Assembly: GCF_006539145.1 (NCBI RefSeq)
Contig: NZ_BJML01000004.1
Coordinates: 1-64,000, forward strand
Source: Microbacterium testaceum
Lineage (GTDB): Bacteria; Actinomycetota; Actinomycetes; Actinomycetales; Microbacteriaceae
DNA length: 64,000 bases
Direction: 5' to 3'
This document shows positions 16,424 to 26,648 of the stretch, piece after piece. The stretch's first letter is position 1. The number at the start of each line of letters is the position of its first letter. The position numbers and the translations under genes were made by a program. The notes below the pieces were generated by a model. That model worked only from the letters and a program-made list of their open reading frames with translations. It did not search any database and was not told the origin of the DNA.

Positions 16424-17431
16424 ATGAGCAGCTCAACGGCATCCGTTCTCGCCGAACCGTTCGACGCATACCTGCGGCGCCGCGCGCGCAGCACCGTCCC
16501 TCTCACCGCGGGGGAGGCGGTGACCGCGGCCGTCGGCCTCCTTCGCGGATGCCGCGAGGCAGCAGCCGCTCGAGAGGGAACGACCTGGTGGCTGACGGCG
16601 ACCGGCTGCCCCGTGGCCGTGGACGACCCGGCCGGACCGGACGGCGTCGCCGCGACGGCGGAGAGCCTCGCGCACCTCGCCGAGATCGCCGCAGACCCGC
16701 CCACCCGCGACATCCTCGGTCGAGCACGAGAGAGCGTCCTGACCCGCCCTCCCCGGGATTGGGATGCCGTGGAAAGACGCCTCTTCTCGCACGCGGCACC
16801 TCTGCCTCTCGTCCTCGGCCCGCTCATCCCGTCCGTCGACGCAGCACCGCCTTCACCCGAGCGCGAGGGTGCGGTGGCGCGTGTGCTCGAGTTGGTCGAC
16901 GCCGATCTGGCCGAGGCGTCGCGCATCGCTCTCGAGGACATCCGGGAGCGCTGGCGCACGTCCCGGATGCTTCGACTCGCGACCGTCGGAGGGGGCCTCG
17001 CAGTGATAGCGGTCATCGGTTTTTCTCTCATTCCGGCCGAGCACAACTCGGAGCCGACCGCATCCGAACAGGTGCTGATGGATCCCGCACCGACCTCCTC
17101 CACGCCGTGGCTGTCGGACCCGCCGCCGGTGGACGAAAGACGCCCGCTCTCCGATGACGTCGAAGAGATCGCGCGGAGGCTCTTCACAGACATCGCCGGA
17201 TGCCGCGACGACGAGGCCTGCGCGTCGTCCTACGAGGAGAATTCGGTGTTCCCGCGGGAGCCTCTCCTCGCGGATGCCGCCGCGGGGGAGATCGAGGTGG
17301 TCGACGACTTCGGGGGAGTGACCGTCGTACGCGTCGACGCCGCAGGATCGACGCAGTACGTCACTCTCGTGCGGCAGAACGAGAGATGGCTGGTCCGCGC
17401 CGCCAGAACGGTCGCGGACCAGCCATCATGA
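16424..17431 (+). CDS. Single-pass membrane protein of unknown function
   Basis: The 335-residue protein has an N-terminal cytoplasmic region of about 180 residues, one transmembrane segment (LATVGGGLAVIAVIGFSLIP, about 185-204) and an extracytoplasmic domain. The latter has an acidic Pro/Thr linker and the cysteine pair IAGCRDDEACASSY, which may form a disulfide. The C-terminus (VTLVRQNERWLVRAARTV) resembles SnoaL/NTF2-like lipoprotein tails. The N-terminal TAGEAVTAAVGLLRGCREA suggests remnants of a kinase-like or regulatory module. I do not recognise a family. Confidence 0.7.
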   Translation: MSSSTASVLAEPFDAYLRRRARSTVPLTAGEAVTAAVGLLRGCREAAAAREGTTWWLTATGCPVAVDDPAGPDGVAATAESLAHLAEIAADPPTRDILGRARESVLTRPPRDWDAVERRLFSHAAPLPLVLGPLIPSVDAAPPSPEREGAVARVLELVDADLAEASRIALEDIRERWRTSRMLRLATVGGGLAVIAVIGFSLIPAEHNSEPTASEQVLMDPAPTSSTPWLSDPPPVDERRPLSDDVEEIARRLFTDIAGCRDDEACASSYEENSVFPREPLLADAAAGEIEVVDDFGGVTVVRVDAAGSTQYVTLVRQNERWLVRAARTVADQPS

Positions 17432-17448
17432 GCTGGTGCTCGGTGGGA

Positions 17449-19179
17449 TCAGATCCCGAGGTCGCCCTCGAACTGCGCCGCCTCGAGACGGGCCTTGACG
17501 GTGCCCAGGAAGCGGGCCGCGTCGGCGCCGTCGATGATGCGGTGGTCGTACGACAGCGCGAGGTACACGTACGAGCGCACCGCGATGGCGTCCTTCCCGT
17601 CGACCGACACGATCCCCGGCTTCTTCACCACGGCGCCGAGGCCGAGGATCGCCGACTGGGGCAGGAACACGATGGGCGTGTCGAACAGCGCGCCACGCGA
17701 ACCGGTGTTGGTCAGCGTGAAGGTGCCACCGGCGAGCTCGTCGGGCTTCAGCTTGTTGTCGCGCGTGCGGGCAGCGAGGTCGGCGATCTCGCGCGCGAGC
17801 TGGGCGATGTTCTTGTCGCCGGCGTCCTTGACCACCGGCGTCAGCAGGCCGCGCTCGGTGTCGACCGCGATCGAGACGTTCTCGTGAGCCGGGTACACGA
17901 TCTCGTCGCCCTCGACCGTGGAGTTGATGATCGGGTACGCCTTGAGGCCCTCGATGGCCGCGATGGCGAAGAACGGCAGGAACGAGAGCTTGTCGCCCGT
18001 CTTCTGCTGGAACTCGCCCTTCATGCGATCGCGCAGCGCGGCGAGCTTCGTCACGTCGACCTCGACGACGGTGGTCAGCTGAGCGGTCGCCTGCATCGAT
18101 GCGACGGCGCGCTCCGCGATGACCTTGCGCAGACGCGACATCTTCTGCGTGGTGCCGCGCAGGGGCGAGACCTCGACGGGGGCGGGGGCAGCCGGAGCTG
18201 CGGCGGCGGGAGCCGACGACGCGGCCGGAGCCGCCTTCGCGGCCTCGGCGGCCTTGAGCACATCTTCCTTGCGGATACGTCCGCCGACACCGCTGCCCTT
18301 GACCGAGGCCAGATCGACGCCCTGCTGCTGCGCCAGGCGGCGCACGAGCGGCGTCACGTACGTGACGTCGTCGTTCGACGACGCGGCGGGAGCCTGCTCG
18401 ACGGGCTTCTCGACAGCGGGCGCGGGAGCGGCGGGCTTCTCTTCCGCGGCGGGGGCCGGCTGCTCGGCCGGCTTCTGCTCGGCAGCGGGGGCGGGAGCGG
18501 CGGGCTTCTCCTCAGCGGCGGGAGCCGGGGCGGGCTCCGCCGGCTGCGCAGCCGGGGCCGCACCGCTGCCGATGCGCGCGAGGGCGGCACCGACGTTGAC
18601 CGTCTCGTCCTCCTGCACCAGGATCTCCTGCAGAGTGCCGGCGACCGGCGACGGGATCTCGGTGTCGACCTTGTCGGTCGAGATCTCGAGGAGGGGCTCG
18701 TCGACCGCGACGTCGTCGCCCACGGCCTTCAGCCAGCGGGTGACGGTGCCCTCGGTAACGCTCTCACCGAGCTCGGGAAGCTTCACCTCGGTCGAGTCAC
18801 CACCGGCGGCCGGAGCCGATTGCTCGGCGGGAGCGGCCTGCTCGACCGGAGCGGACTCGGCGGGAGCCGCCTCTTCCGCGGGCGCGGACTCCTGCTCGAC
18901 CGGGGCGGCCTGGGGGGCGTCGTCGGACGACGCGGCACCCGAGCCGTCACCGATCTTCGCGAGGACCGCGCCGACCTCGACGGTTTCGTCTTCCTGGACC
19001 AGGATCTCCTCGATCACGCCCGAGACGGGCGAGGGGATCTCGGTGTCGACCTTGTCGGTCGAGATCTCCAGCAGACCCTCGTCCTCCTGGACGGTGTCAC
19101 CGACCTGCTTGAGCCAGCGGGTGACCGTTCCCTCGGTGACGCTCTCGCCGAGAGCGGGGAGGACGACGGAAGTGCTCAT
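17449..19179 (-). CDS. sucB: 2-oxoacid dehydrogenase E2 (dihydrolipoamide acyltransferase)
   Basis: E2 transfers the acyl group from its lipoyl arm to CoA in pyruvate or 2-oxoglutarate dehydrogenase. The 576-residue protein has two lipoyl domains with [14 protein letters not shown] (Lys43 in the first; the second near residue 165). These are joined by Ala/Pro/Glu-rich flexible linkers. An E1/E3-binding domain follows ([23 protein letters not shown]), then a catalytic domain ending [15 protein letters not shown] with the HxxxDG motif. Actinobacterial homologues are usually named SucB, but mycobacterial DlaT is shared by complexes. E3 lies directly upstream, 53 bases away. Confidence 0.88.
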   Translation of the reverse strand: MSTSVVLPALGESVTEGTVTRWLKQVGDTVQEDEGLLEISTDKVDTEIPSPVSGVIEEILVQEDETVEVGAVLAKIGDGSGAASSDDAPQAAPVEQESAPAEEAAPAESAPVEQAAPAEQSAPAAGGDSTEVKLPELGESVTEGTVTRWLKAVGDDVAVDEPLLEISTDKVDTEIPSPVAGTLQEILVQEDETVNVGAALARIGSGAAPAAQPAEPAPAPAAEEKPAAPAPAAEQKPAEQPAPAAEEKPAAPAPAVEKPVEQAPAASSNDDVTYVTPLVRRLAQQQGVDLASVKGSGVGGRIRKEDVLKAAEAAKAAPAASSAPAAAAPAAPAPVEVSPLRGTTQKMSRLRKVIAERAVASMQATAQLTTVVEVDVTKLAALRDRMKGEFQQKTGDKLSFLPFFAIAAIEGLKAYPIINSTVEGDEIVYPAHENVSIAVDTERGLLTPVVKDAGDKNIAQLAREIADLAARTRDNKLKPDELAGGTFTLTNTGSRGALFDTPIVFLPQSAILGLGAVVKKPGIVSVDGKDAIAVRSYVYLALSYDHRIIDGADAARFLGTVKARLEAAQFEGDLGI

Positions 19180-19232
19180 GGGTATGTCTCCTTCGTACCG
19201 GATGCGGTACCTAGCTTAGTGACCGGTTGTGG

Positions 19233-20606
19233 TCAGAGTGCGTGCAGGGGCTTGCCGGCGAGGGCCAGGAAGGCCTCGCCGAGCGCCTCGCTCTGGGTGG
19301 GGTGTGCGTGGACGAACGGCGCGATGTCCTCGGGGTGGGCCTCCCAGCCCACCGCGAGCTGAGCTTCCGAGATCAACTCACCGACGCGATCGCCCACCAG
19401 GTGGGCACCGACGACGGGCCCGTCGACGCGCCGGACGATCTTGACGATCCCCGAGGTGCCGATGATCTCGCTGCGGCCGTTCCCGGCCAGGTTGTACTCG
19501 TACGCCTTTACGGCATCGGATCCGTAACGATCCGCAGCCTGCGCTTCGGTCAGTCCGACAGACGCGACCTCGGGGTGGGAGTAGGCGACGCGGGGGACGT
19601 CGACGTCGGGGACGAGGACGGGGGAGAGCCCCGCGATCTCTTCCGCGACGAAGATGCCCTGCTGGAATCCGCGGTGCGCGAGCTGCAGGCCGGGCACGAT
19701 GTCGCCGACCGCCCACACGTGGGCGGCCGCGGTGCGCAGGCGCTCGTCGGTCTGGACGAAGCCGCGCTCCAGCACGACACCGGCTTCTTCGTAACCGAGG
19801 CCGGCCGTCACGGGACCGCGACCCACGGCGACCAGGACGTAGTCGGCCACGAGTTCGGACCCGTCGTCGAGGGTCACGGTCGCGGAGTCCGCGGTCTGAG
19901 TGAGGGAGGCGAAGCGTCGACCCAGCTGGAAGGCGATCCCGCGCTTGCGGAAAGCGCGCTCGAGAGCCTTGCTGGATGCCACGTCCTCCGCCGGCAGCAG
20001 ATGCGAAAGCGCCTCGACGATCGTGACGTCCACGCCGAATGAACGCCACACGCTCGCGAACTCGACGCCGATGACGCCGCCCCCGAGCACGACCACCCGC
20101 TCGGGGATCACATCGAGGTCGAGGGCCTGCTCGCTCGTCAGCACGCGTCCACCGATCTCGAGATCGGGCAGGCTGCGGCTGTACGAACCGGTCGCGAGGA
20201 TGACATCGGTGCCGCGGTAGACGTCGTCGCCGACCCGTACCGCGGGTCCGGCCTCGAGTGCACCCGCTCCGGCGACCACCCGGATGCCGCGAGCCGAGAT
20301 CAGACCTTCGAGACCCTTGAACTTCTTCGCGACGATGCCCTCGCGATAGGACCGCACCCGCGCGGGATCGATTCCCGAGAGGGTCACCTGTACCCCGATG
20401 TCGGACGCACCGCGAGCGGCGTCGGCCACCTCTCCGGCATGCAACAGCGCTTTGGTGGGGATGCAGCCGCGGTGCAGGCACGTTCCGCCGAGCTTGTCCT
20501 TCTCGACGAGCACCACATCCTTGCCCAACTCGGCGAGGCGGAGAGCCGCGGCGTAGCCGCCGCTTCCGCCACCGAGAACGACCACGTCGGCGGTGTACTC
20601 GGTCAC
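19233..20606 (-). CDS. lpdA: Dihydrolipoyl dehydrogenase (E3)
   Basis: The flavoenzyme reoxidises the lipoyl arms of 2-oxoacid dehydrogenases, reducing NAD. The 457-residue protein has an FAD dinucleotide fold (VVVLGGGSGGYAA), the redox-active pair in GGTCLHRGCIPTKAL (Cys43 and Cys48), a NAD fold (VVVLGGGVIGVEFAS) and the C-terminal base in HAHPTQSEALGE. The GTG start overlaps the pepA stop by four bases (GTGA), so pepA-lpdA is coupled and sucB follows in the same direction. Confidence 0.93.
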   Translation of the reverse strand: MTEYTADVVVLGGGSGGYAAALRLAELGKDVVLVEKDKLGGTCLHRGCIPTKALLHAGEVADAARGASDIGVQVTLSGIDPARVRSYREGIVAKKFKGLEGLISARGIRVVAGAGALEAGPAVRVGDDVYRGTDVILATGSYSRSLPDLEIGGRVLTSEQALDLDVIPERVVVLGGGVIGVEFASVWRSFGVDVTIVEALSHLLPAEDVASSKALERAFRKRGIAFQLGRRFASLTQTADSATVTLDDGSELVADYVLVAVGRGPVTAGLGYEEAGVVLERGFVQTDERLRTAAAHVWAVGDIVPGLQLAHRGFQQGIFVAEEIAGLSPVLVPDVDVPRVAYSHPEVASVGLTEAQAADRYGSDAVKAYEYNLAGNGRSEIIGTSGIVKIVRRVDGPVVGAHLVGDRVGELISEAQLAVGWEAHPEDIAPFVHAHPTQSEALGEAFLALAGKPLHAL

Positions 20607-22069
20607 CGTGCGCCGTCCGTGGCCAGCATCTCGACGAGCGAGCGGACCGTTGCTCCCGTCACGCCCTTGTCGGTGTAGCCGAACGGTGCGGACTTGTTCA
20701 TGCCCACTCCGGCGATGTCGAGGTGCACCCAGGGGATGCGCGGAGCATCGGCGTCCGCCGAGACACGGCCGACGAAGTGACGCAGGAAGAGCCCGGCGAA
20801 CAGCGAGCCACCGGCGGGGTCACCGATCTTGGCGTTCTGCAGGTCGGCGATGGGGGAGTCCAGGTCGTCGACCATGTGGTCGGGAAGCGGCAGCTGCCAC
20901 GCGAGCTCAGCGGTGCGGGCCGAGGCGGCGAGGTAGGTGGCGACGGCGTCGTCGTCGCCCATGACACCCGTGTGACGGTTGCCGAGGGCGACGGTGATCG
21001 CTCCGGTCAGGGTCGCGACGTCGACGATGAGGTCGGGGTTCTCGCGGCTCGCTGCAGCGAGACCGTCCGCGAGCACGAGGCGACCCTCGGCGTCGGTGTT
21101 CAACACCTCGACCGTGGTGCCGTCGAGAGTGCGCAGCACGTCACCCGGGCGGGTGGCGCGGCCCGACGGCATGTTGTCGGCGATGCAGAGCCACGCGCTG
21201 ACGTGGACGGGCAGCTGCATCTCGGCAGCGGCCTTCAGAACCGCGAGCACCGTCGCAGCCCCGCACATGTCGTACTTCATCCCGACCATCGATGCCGGCG
21301 GCTTCAGGGAGAGCCCGCCGGTGTCGAACGTGATGCCCTTGCCGACCAGAGCGACGTGACGCTCGGCACCAGCGGGAGAGTAGTCGAGACGCACCATACG
21401 CGGCGGGCGGTCGGAACCCTGTCCCACGCCGAGGATGCCGCCGTAGCCGCCCTCGCGGAGGGCGTCCTCGTCGAGCACCTCGACCTCGACGGGAAGACCC
21501 TCGACGGCCGTGACCGCCGCCTCAGCGAAGTCGGCCGGGCCGAGCCACTCGGCCGGGGTGGTGACCAGGTCTTTCACCAGGGCGACGGCCCCGGCGACGG
21601 CGGAAACCGCCGCGGTGTCGGCGTCCGAGGGCGCATCCTCGGCGACGACGGTCACGCGGGTGGCGCGCACCTTCGACGCCTTCTTCTTGTAGTCGGCGAA
21701 GCGATAACCGCCCAGGGCAGCGCCCTCGGCGAGCGGCCGCCACGCGGAAGGGGCGAGCGACTGCACCGCGACGTGCTCGAAGCCCGTCAGCTGACGCAGG
21801 CCCGCTCCCGCGGCATCCCGCAGCTGGGCCTCGGCGGGGTCGGCGCCCGCACCGACCACGGCGACGGGGGTCGAGACTCCCGGCACGTGGACGCGCTGGA
21901 ATGATCCGGCGGCACCCGTGAAACCGACCGCAGACAGCGCGGCCGTGAGCCCGTCCCAGCCCGCCGGATCCGGTGCTCCCTCCGAAACGGTAGGGACGAT
22001 CAGCAGGATCGCATCGGCGTCGGACTCGAGAGCGGGGGCGTGGGTGTACGCCACTGAGGGAAACGGCAT
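20603..22069 (-). CDS. pepA: Leucyl aminopeptidase (M17 family)
   Basis: A cytosolic two-metal peptidase removing N-terminal residues from peptides. The 488-residue protein has the M17 signatures VGKGITFDTGGLSLKP (metal and catalytic Lys), MKYDMCGAATVLAVL and NTDAEGRLVLADGL. Two ATGs compete, at 22078 and 22069. TAGGAT on the minus strand (22086-22081) could be a -10 element, and its AGGA lies eight bases from the second ATG. Both readings favour 22069. Confidence 0.9.
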   Translation of the reverse strand: MPFPSVAYTHAPALESDADAILLIVPTVSEGAPDPAGWDGLTAALSAVGFTGAAGSFQRVHVPGVSTPVAVVGAGADPAEAQLRDAAGAGLRQLTGFEHVAVQSLAPSAWRPLAEGAALGGYRFADYKKKASKVRATRVTVVAEDAPSDADTAAVSAVAGAVALVKDLVTTPAEWLGPADFAEAAVTAVEGLPVEVEVLDEDALREGGYGGILGVGQGSDRPPRMVRLDYSPAGAERHVALVGKGITFDTGGLSLKPPASMVGMKYDMCGAATVLAVLKAAAEMQLPVHVSAWLCIADNMPSGRATRPGDVLRTLDGTTVEVLNTDAEGRLVLADGLAAASRENPDLIVDVATLTGAITVALGNRHTGVMGDDDAVATYLAASARTAELAWQLPLPDHMVDDLDSPIADLQNAKIGDPAGGSLFAGLFLRHFVGRVSADADAPRIPWVHLDIAGVGMNKSAPFGYTDKGVTGATVRSLVEMLATDGAR

Positions 22070-22153
22070 GGCATCCATCCTAGGTTCGAGCGTGTTCGCT
22101 AGGAGCGGGACGCACCGCCGCCGTCGCATCCGGCACGCTCGTAGAGTGGACGT

Positions 22154-23080
22154 ATGCGTTCCTCTGCCCCGCTGTACGACCGCGCCCCCGCGGCGCCGCC
22201 CGTGCCGTCGGGCCTGCCGCTCGTGATCGCCCTCACCGGGTTCACGGATGCCGGTGGCGCGGTGACCCGCCTGGTCGAGTACTTCCGCAACGACGTGCAG
22301 CCCAACGCCCTCTTCGTCTTCGACAATGATTCGCTGCTGGATTACCGGGCACGTCGCCCCGCGATCACGTTCGTCGAGGATCACCTCACCGACTTCCGGC
22401 CAGCGCGCCTCGAGCTCTCGCTCGCGCACGACTCACTCGGACAACCGTTCCTTCTTCTTGCGGGTTATGAGCCCGACTTCTTGTGGGAGGCCTTCGCCGA
22501 GACCGTCCTCGAGCTGTCGGCGGGTCTTCAGGTGTCGTCGGTCACGTGGGTGCACGCGATCCCCATGCCGGTCCCTCACACGCGTCCGATCGGAACGACC
22601 GTGAGCGGCACCCGCCCCGACCTGGCCGAAGCGCACTCGGTCTGGCGCCCCCACACGCAGGTTCCCTCCACGGCGGGCCACCTGCTCGAGTACCGTTTCG
22701 CGGAAGCCGGAGCCAAGGTCGTCGGCTTCGCCCTCCTCGTTCCGCACTATCTCGGCGATACCGAATATCCCGCGGCGACCCTCGCGGCGCTCGACAGTCT
22801 CACGGTTGCCACCGGCCTGGTGTTCGCGGGAGAGGTCCTGCGCGAAGAGAACCGCGAGTTCCTCGGCAAGGTCACCGAGCAGGTCGAGGGCAGTGACGAG
22901 TTGACCCGCATGCTTGAGAACCTCGAGGAACGCTACGACGCCTATATGGCCGGCTCGACGCAGGCCACGCCGATCATCCACACGGGTGACCTCCCCAGCG
23001 CCGACGAGCTCGCCGCCGAGCTGGAGCGCTTCCTCGCCACCCGCCCCGGCGACGACGACCGCCGCGGCAAGCTCGGCTGA
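22154..23080 (+). CDS. PAC2-family protein
   Basis: The 308-residue protein belongs to the PAC2 (proteasome assembly chaperone-like) family: LVIALTGFTDAGGAVTRLVEY near the N-terminus, DFRPARLEL, and WVHAIPMPVPHTRP. Many actinobacteria carry it, including ones without a proteasome, and its function is unknown. The last 70 residues are acidic and probably helical. TAGAGT at 22142-22147 ends six bases before the ATG and no ribosome-binding site is present, so a leaderless mRNA is likely. It is divergent from pepA. Confidence 0.85.
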   Translation: MRSSAPLYDRAPAAPPVPSGLPLVIALTGFTDAGGAVTRLVEYFRNDVQPNALFVFDNDSLLDYRARRPAITFVEDHLTDFRPARLELSLAHDSLGQPFLLLAGYEPDFLWEAFAETVLELSAGLQVSSVTWVHAIPMPVPHTRPIGTTVSGTRPDLAEAHSVWRPHTQVPSTAGHLLEYRFAEAGAKVVGFALLVPHYLGDTEYPAATLAALDSLTVATGLVFAGEVLREENREFLGKVTEQVEGSDELTRMLENLEERYDAYMAGSTQATPIIHTGDLPSADELAAELERFLATRPGDDDRRGKLG

Positions 23081-23106
23081 CCGCAGCCTCGCCGCCCAGG
23101 TCGATG

Positions 23107-23128
23107 GGATGCCGAAGGCTCGGCATCC
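23107..23128 (+). terminator. Hairpin after the PAC2 gene
   Basis: A nine-base stem, GGATGCCGA with TCGGCATCC, closes a four-base AGGC loop 26 bases after the stop. It lacks a T run, as is common in high-GC genomes, and is built from opposed GGATGCC words. Confidence 0.55.
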
Positions 23129-23153
23129 GGGAATGCCTCCGCCCTTGCGGACG

Positions 23154-23211
23154 TTGTCTACACATATAAACCCGGCCCACGTCAAGTCCCGGTCCGGGGA
23201 TGTGAGATAAT
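23154..23211 (+). promoter_or_regulatory. Promoter region of the primary sigma factor
   Basis: Two -10-like hexamers are visible, TATAAA at 23165-23170 and GATAAT at 23206-23211. No convincing -35 box precedes either at 17 bases. TTGTCTACA at 23154-23162 differs at one base from the DnaA box TTGTCCACA. The downstream leader would be about 120 to 165 nt long. Confidence 0.4.
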
Positions 23212-23221
23212 GAAGAACCTG

Positions 23222-23278
23222 ACCCGTTGTCAACCGGACCAGGAGCCCCCGCTCCTCGGTTCGGGACTTGACAAGGGT
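23222..23278 (+). promoter_or_regulatory. Long structured leader hairpin of sigA
   Basis: Four stacked helices can form: ACCC/GGGT, TTGTCAA/TTGACAA, CCGGACC/GGTTCGG and AGGAGC/GCTCCT around a CCCC loop. Only single-base or three-base bulges interrupt them (G at 23226, C at 23257, GAC at 23265-23267). This gives 24 base pairs in a 57-nt element lying 62 bases before the sigma-factor start. No run of T follows, so it looks like a leader structure rather than a simple terminator. Confidence 0.6.
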
Positions 23279-23340
23279 CTTACTAGTGTCCGAGAACGAC
23301 CGGTGGCCGTGCAGCGTACGTTCCCGGTGAAAGGCGAAAC

Positions 23341-24650
<1,310 letters not shown>

Positions 24651-24654
<4 letters not shown>

Positions 24655-25349
24655 GCGGCGAGGCCAACGCCGGCAAGGCGCTCACCGTCACCGTCGAGGG
24701 GACGTCGTACGCCCGCATCCCGATCCGCACGCGGGTCGTCATGCCGGGCGACGACCTCGACGCGTTCATCCTCGAATACGCGAAGGATGCCGTGCAGCCG
24801 GGCGACCTGCTGTTCGTCACCGAGAAGATCGTCGCGATCACCCAGGGCCGGTCGTTCAAGCTCGACACGATCGCGCCCCGCAAGCTCGCGCTGTTCCTGT
24901 CGAAGTACGTCACGCGCACGCCGTACGGTATCGGCCTCGGCATGCCCGAGACGATGGAGATGGCGCTGCGCGAGTGCGGAACGCCCCGCATCCTGTTCGC
25001 CGCGGCCGTCTCGGCCGTGACCAAAGCGTTCGGACGCAAGGGCGATTTCTACCGCATCGCGGGCGACAAGGCACGCGCGATCGACGGCCCCACCAAGGGC
25101 ACGATCCCGCCGTACAATCAGGCCGTCGTCCTCGGCCCGGAGCGCCCCCGCGAGGTCGCCGCTCGTCTGAAGTCACTGCTCGGCGGCGACCTGCAGGTCG
25201 CCGTCGTCGACATCAATGACCTCGGCGGCAACATCCTCGGCTCCACGATGGACAAGGCCGGCGAGAAGCGCCTCGTCGCGATTCTCAAGGACAACCCGCT
25301 CGGCCAGGGGCACGAGTCCACGCCGCTGGGCATCGTGCGCCACGGCTGA
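24651..25349 (+). CDS. CofE-like (F420-0:gamma-glutamyl ligase family) protein
   Basis: The 232-residue protein belongs to the family of GTP-dependent ligases that add glutamate to coenzyme F420-0. Visible features are [17 protein letters not shown] near residue 49, [16 protein letters not shown], and [15 protein letters not shown] with metal-binding Asp and Asn. Its start overlaps the sigma-factor stop (ATGA), so the two are translationally coupled. No other F420 biosynthesis gene is in the window, so whether it really makes F420 here is open. Confidence 0.75.
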
Positions 25350-25359
25350 CAGCCGCGTG

Positions 25360-25392
25360 AAAGGCCCGTCCCGTTCTCGGGGCGGGCCTTTT
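25360..25392 (+). terminator. Terminator of the sigA operon
   Basis: AAGGCCCGTCCC pairs with GGGGCGGGCCTT (one G-U pair) around a short loop and is followed by T residues at 25389-25392. Confidence 0.8.
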
Positions 25393-25525
25393 CGGTATCG
25401 GGATGCCGGCTCCCGCCGCCGTGCGATGGCTGAGGCCATCAGTCCCCCCGGCACCCCTGCCACGACCCCGAACTTTCGAGACACTCAGGACCCTCCGCAG
25501 GCACGGAGCTGAGTCCGTCGACGCC

Positions 25526-25580
25526 CCCGGATGCCGAGAGGCCCGCCCCCCCGCGGGGGACGGGCCTCTCGGCATCCGGG
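25526..25580 (-). terminator. 20-bp perfect stem terminator after the ATP-grasp gene
   Basis: Arms at 25526-25545 and 25561-25580 are perfect reverse complements of 20 bases each, containing the GGATGCCGAG word. The 15-base loop is itself a C5/G5 mini-stem. The second arm abuts the stop of the minus-strand ATP-grasp gene at 25582. Confidence 0.8.
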
Positions 25581-25581
25581 A

Positions 25582-26604
25582 TCAGAACCCGATGGCCGCC
25601 TGATACCGCGGCTTGTGTCCGGTGCGGATGCCGGTGACGCTCGGTTTGTTCTCGTAGACGCCGGCGCCCCAGTTGCCCTCGACGAGCACAGGGCCCTCGG
25701 GGCCCACGACGATGTCCCAGCCCACGTACTGCACCTGCGGTACGACACGAGCGACCTGGTCGACGAACGCCGTGACCTCGTCGATCATCGGCAGCTGGAA
25801 GTCGGCGATGCGCACGCCCGAGTCGGGATGCAGCTCGTGCACGTGCCCGTGCGAGTCGTAGCCGGCGCCGAGGGCGTGGCCGTTCTCGTCGAGCATCGTG
25901 TAGAAACCGCCGAAGGTCATCTGGTCGCTGACCGCCCCCCGGCCGAACTTCTGGGCCATCGCCAGGATGTGCGTCTTCTCGCCGTCGAAGAACGCCGTGA
26001 CGCGCGTGGTGTTCACGGTACCCGGGCAGACGGCCGCGAGGTCGTCGTGCTGGCGGATGACCTCTTCGACGAGGATCTCCCCACGCTCAAGCAGTCCGCG
26101 GTGGAACGAGCCCCAGTCCTCGACGTCGGCCGCGTGGTAGCGGTGCACGCCCGTTCCGGCCTGGCCGACCGGCTCCTTCGTGACGATGGTGCCGAGGCGT
26201 TCGGTGAAGGCGCGCAGGTCGTCGGCGTTGCCGGCATCCACCACCATCCACTCGCGGCGCAGGAACTCGCTGAACGTCCGGTCGAACTCGACCTTGTCCT
26301 GGAACAGGCCTCGGTAGTCGGGGTGGTCGTACTTCTGCGAGATCTGGTTCGACACCGGGTGCGTCATGTAGGTGGCGCGCTCGGCGGGGGTGAGGATCGC
26401 GAAGTCGTAGTCGATGTAGTCCTGGAAGCCGACGTTCTTCACACCCGCCTGGTACAGCATGTCGGCGACGACGAGCGGCAGGGCCTTGCCGTGCTGGGCG
26501 GAGGCCTCTTTGGCTCGTTCGACGACGGATCCGACATCGATGCGGCGGGCGCGGCCGGCGAGGTAGCGGAGGCGCGTGACGGGAGAGAAACCCTGCTGAG
26601 GCAT
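25582..26604 (-). CDS. ATP-grasp ligase (sugar-transfer-associated type)
   Basis: The 340-residue protein matches the ATP-grasp group labelled sugar-transfer-associated. It has IVTKEPVGQAGTGVHRY (nucleotide-binding loop) at about residues 140-155, ILVEEVIRQH, TTRVTAFFDG, and the metal motif VGWDIVVGPEGPVLVEGNWG near residue 300. ATP-grasp enzymes join a carboxylate to an amine or thiol; the substrate here is unknown. The gene is divergent, by 44 bases, from two alanine-racemase-like genes, so a D-amino acid or a cell-wall peptide is a reasonable guess. GGAG precedes the ATG. Confidence 0.75.
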   Translation of the reverse strand: MPQQGFSPVTRLRYLAGRARRIDVGSVVERAKEASAQHGKALPLVVADMLYQAGVKNVGFQDYIDYDFAILTPAERATYMTHPVSNQISQKYDHPDYRGLFQDKVEFDRTFSEFLRREWMVVDAGNADDLRAFTERLGTIVTKEPVGQAGTGVHRYHAADVEDWGSFHRGLLERGEILVEEVIRQHDDLAAVCPGTVNTTRVTAFFDGEKTHILAMAQKFGRGAVSDQMTFGGFYTMLDENGHALGAGYDSHGHVHELHPDSGVRIADFQLPMIDEVTAFVDQVARVVPQVQYVGWDIVVGPEGPVLVEGNWGAGVYENKPSVTGIRTGHKPRYQAAIGF

Positions 26605-26635
26605 GTGGCTCCGGGGTCGGGGAAGGAGGACCCCG

Positions 26636-26642
26636 TTAGTCT
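26636..26642. promoter_or_regulatory. Overlapping divergent -10 elements
   Basis: TAGTCT (26637-26642) faces the racemase-like genes and ends six bases before their GTG. The complementary strand of the same segment reads TAGACT toward the ATP-grasp gene. One short sequence therefore probably serves both directions. Confidence 0.45.
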
Positions 26643-26648
26643 AAAGGG

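Noticed and set aside
17200..19362. A 720-codon open frame antisense to the E2 gene
   Set aside because: Same shadow effect. The Gly/Leu/Arg-rich repeats mirror the Ala/Pro/Glu linkers of E2.
23268..23297. Promoter for sigA using TTGACA at 23268-23273
   Set aside because: No TATAAT-like hexamer follows at 16-18 bases. TTGACA is better explained as an arm of the leader hairpin.
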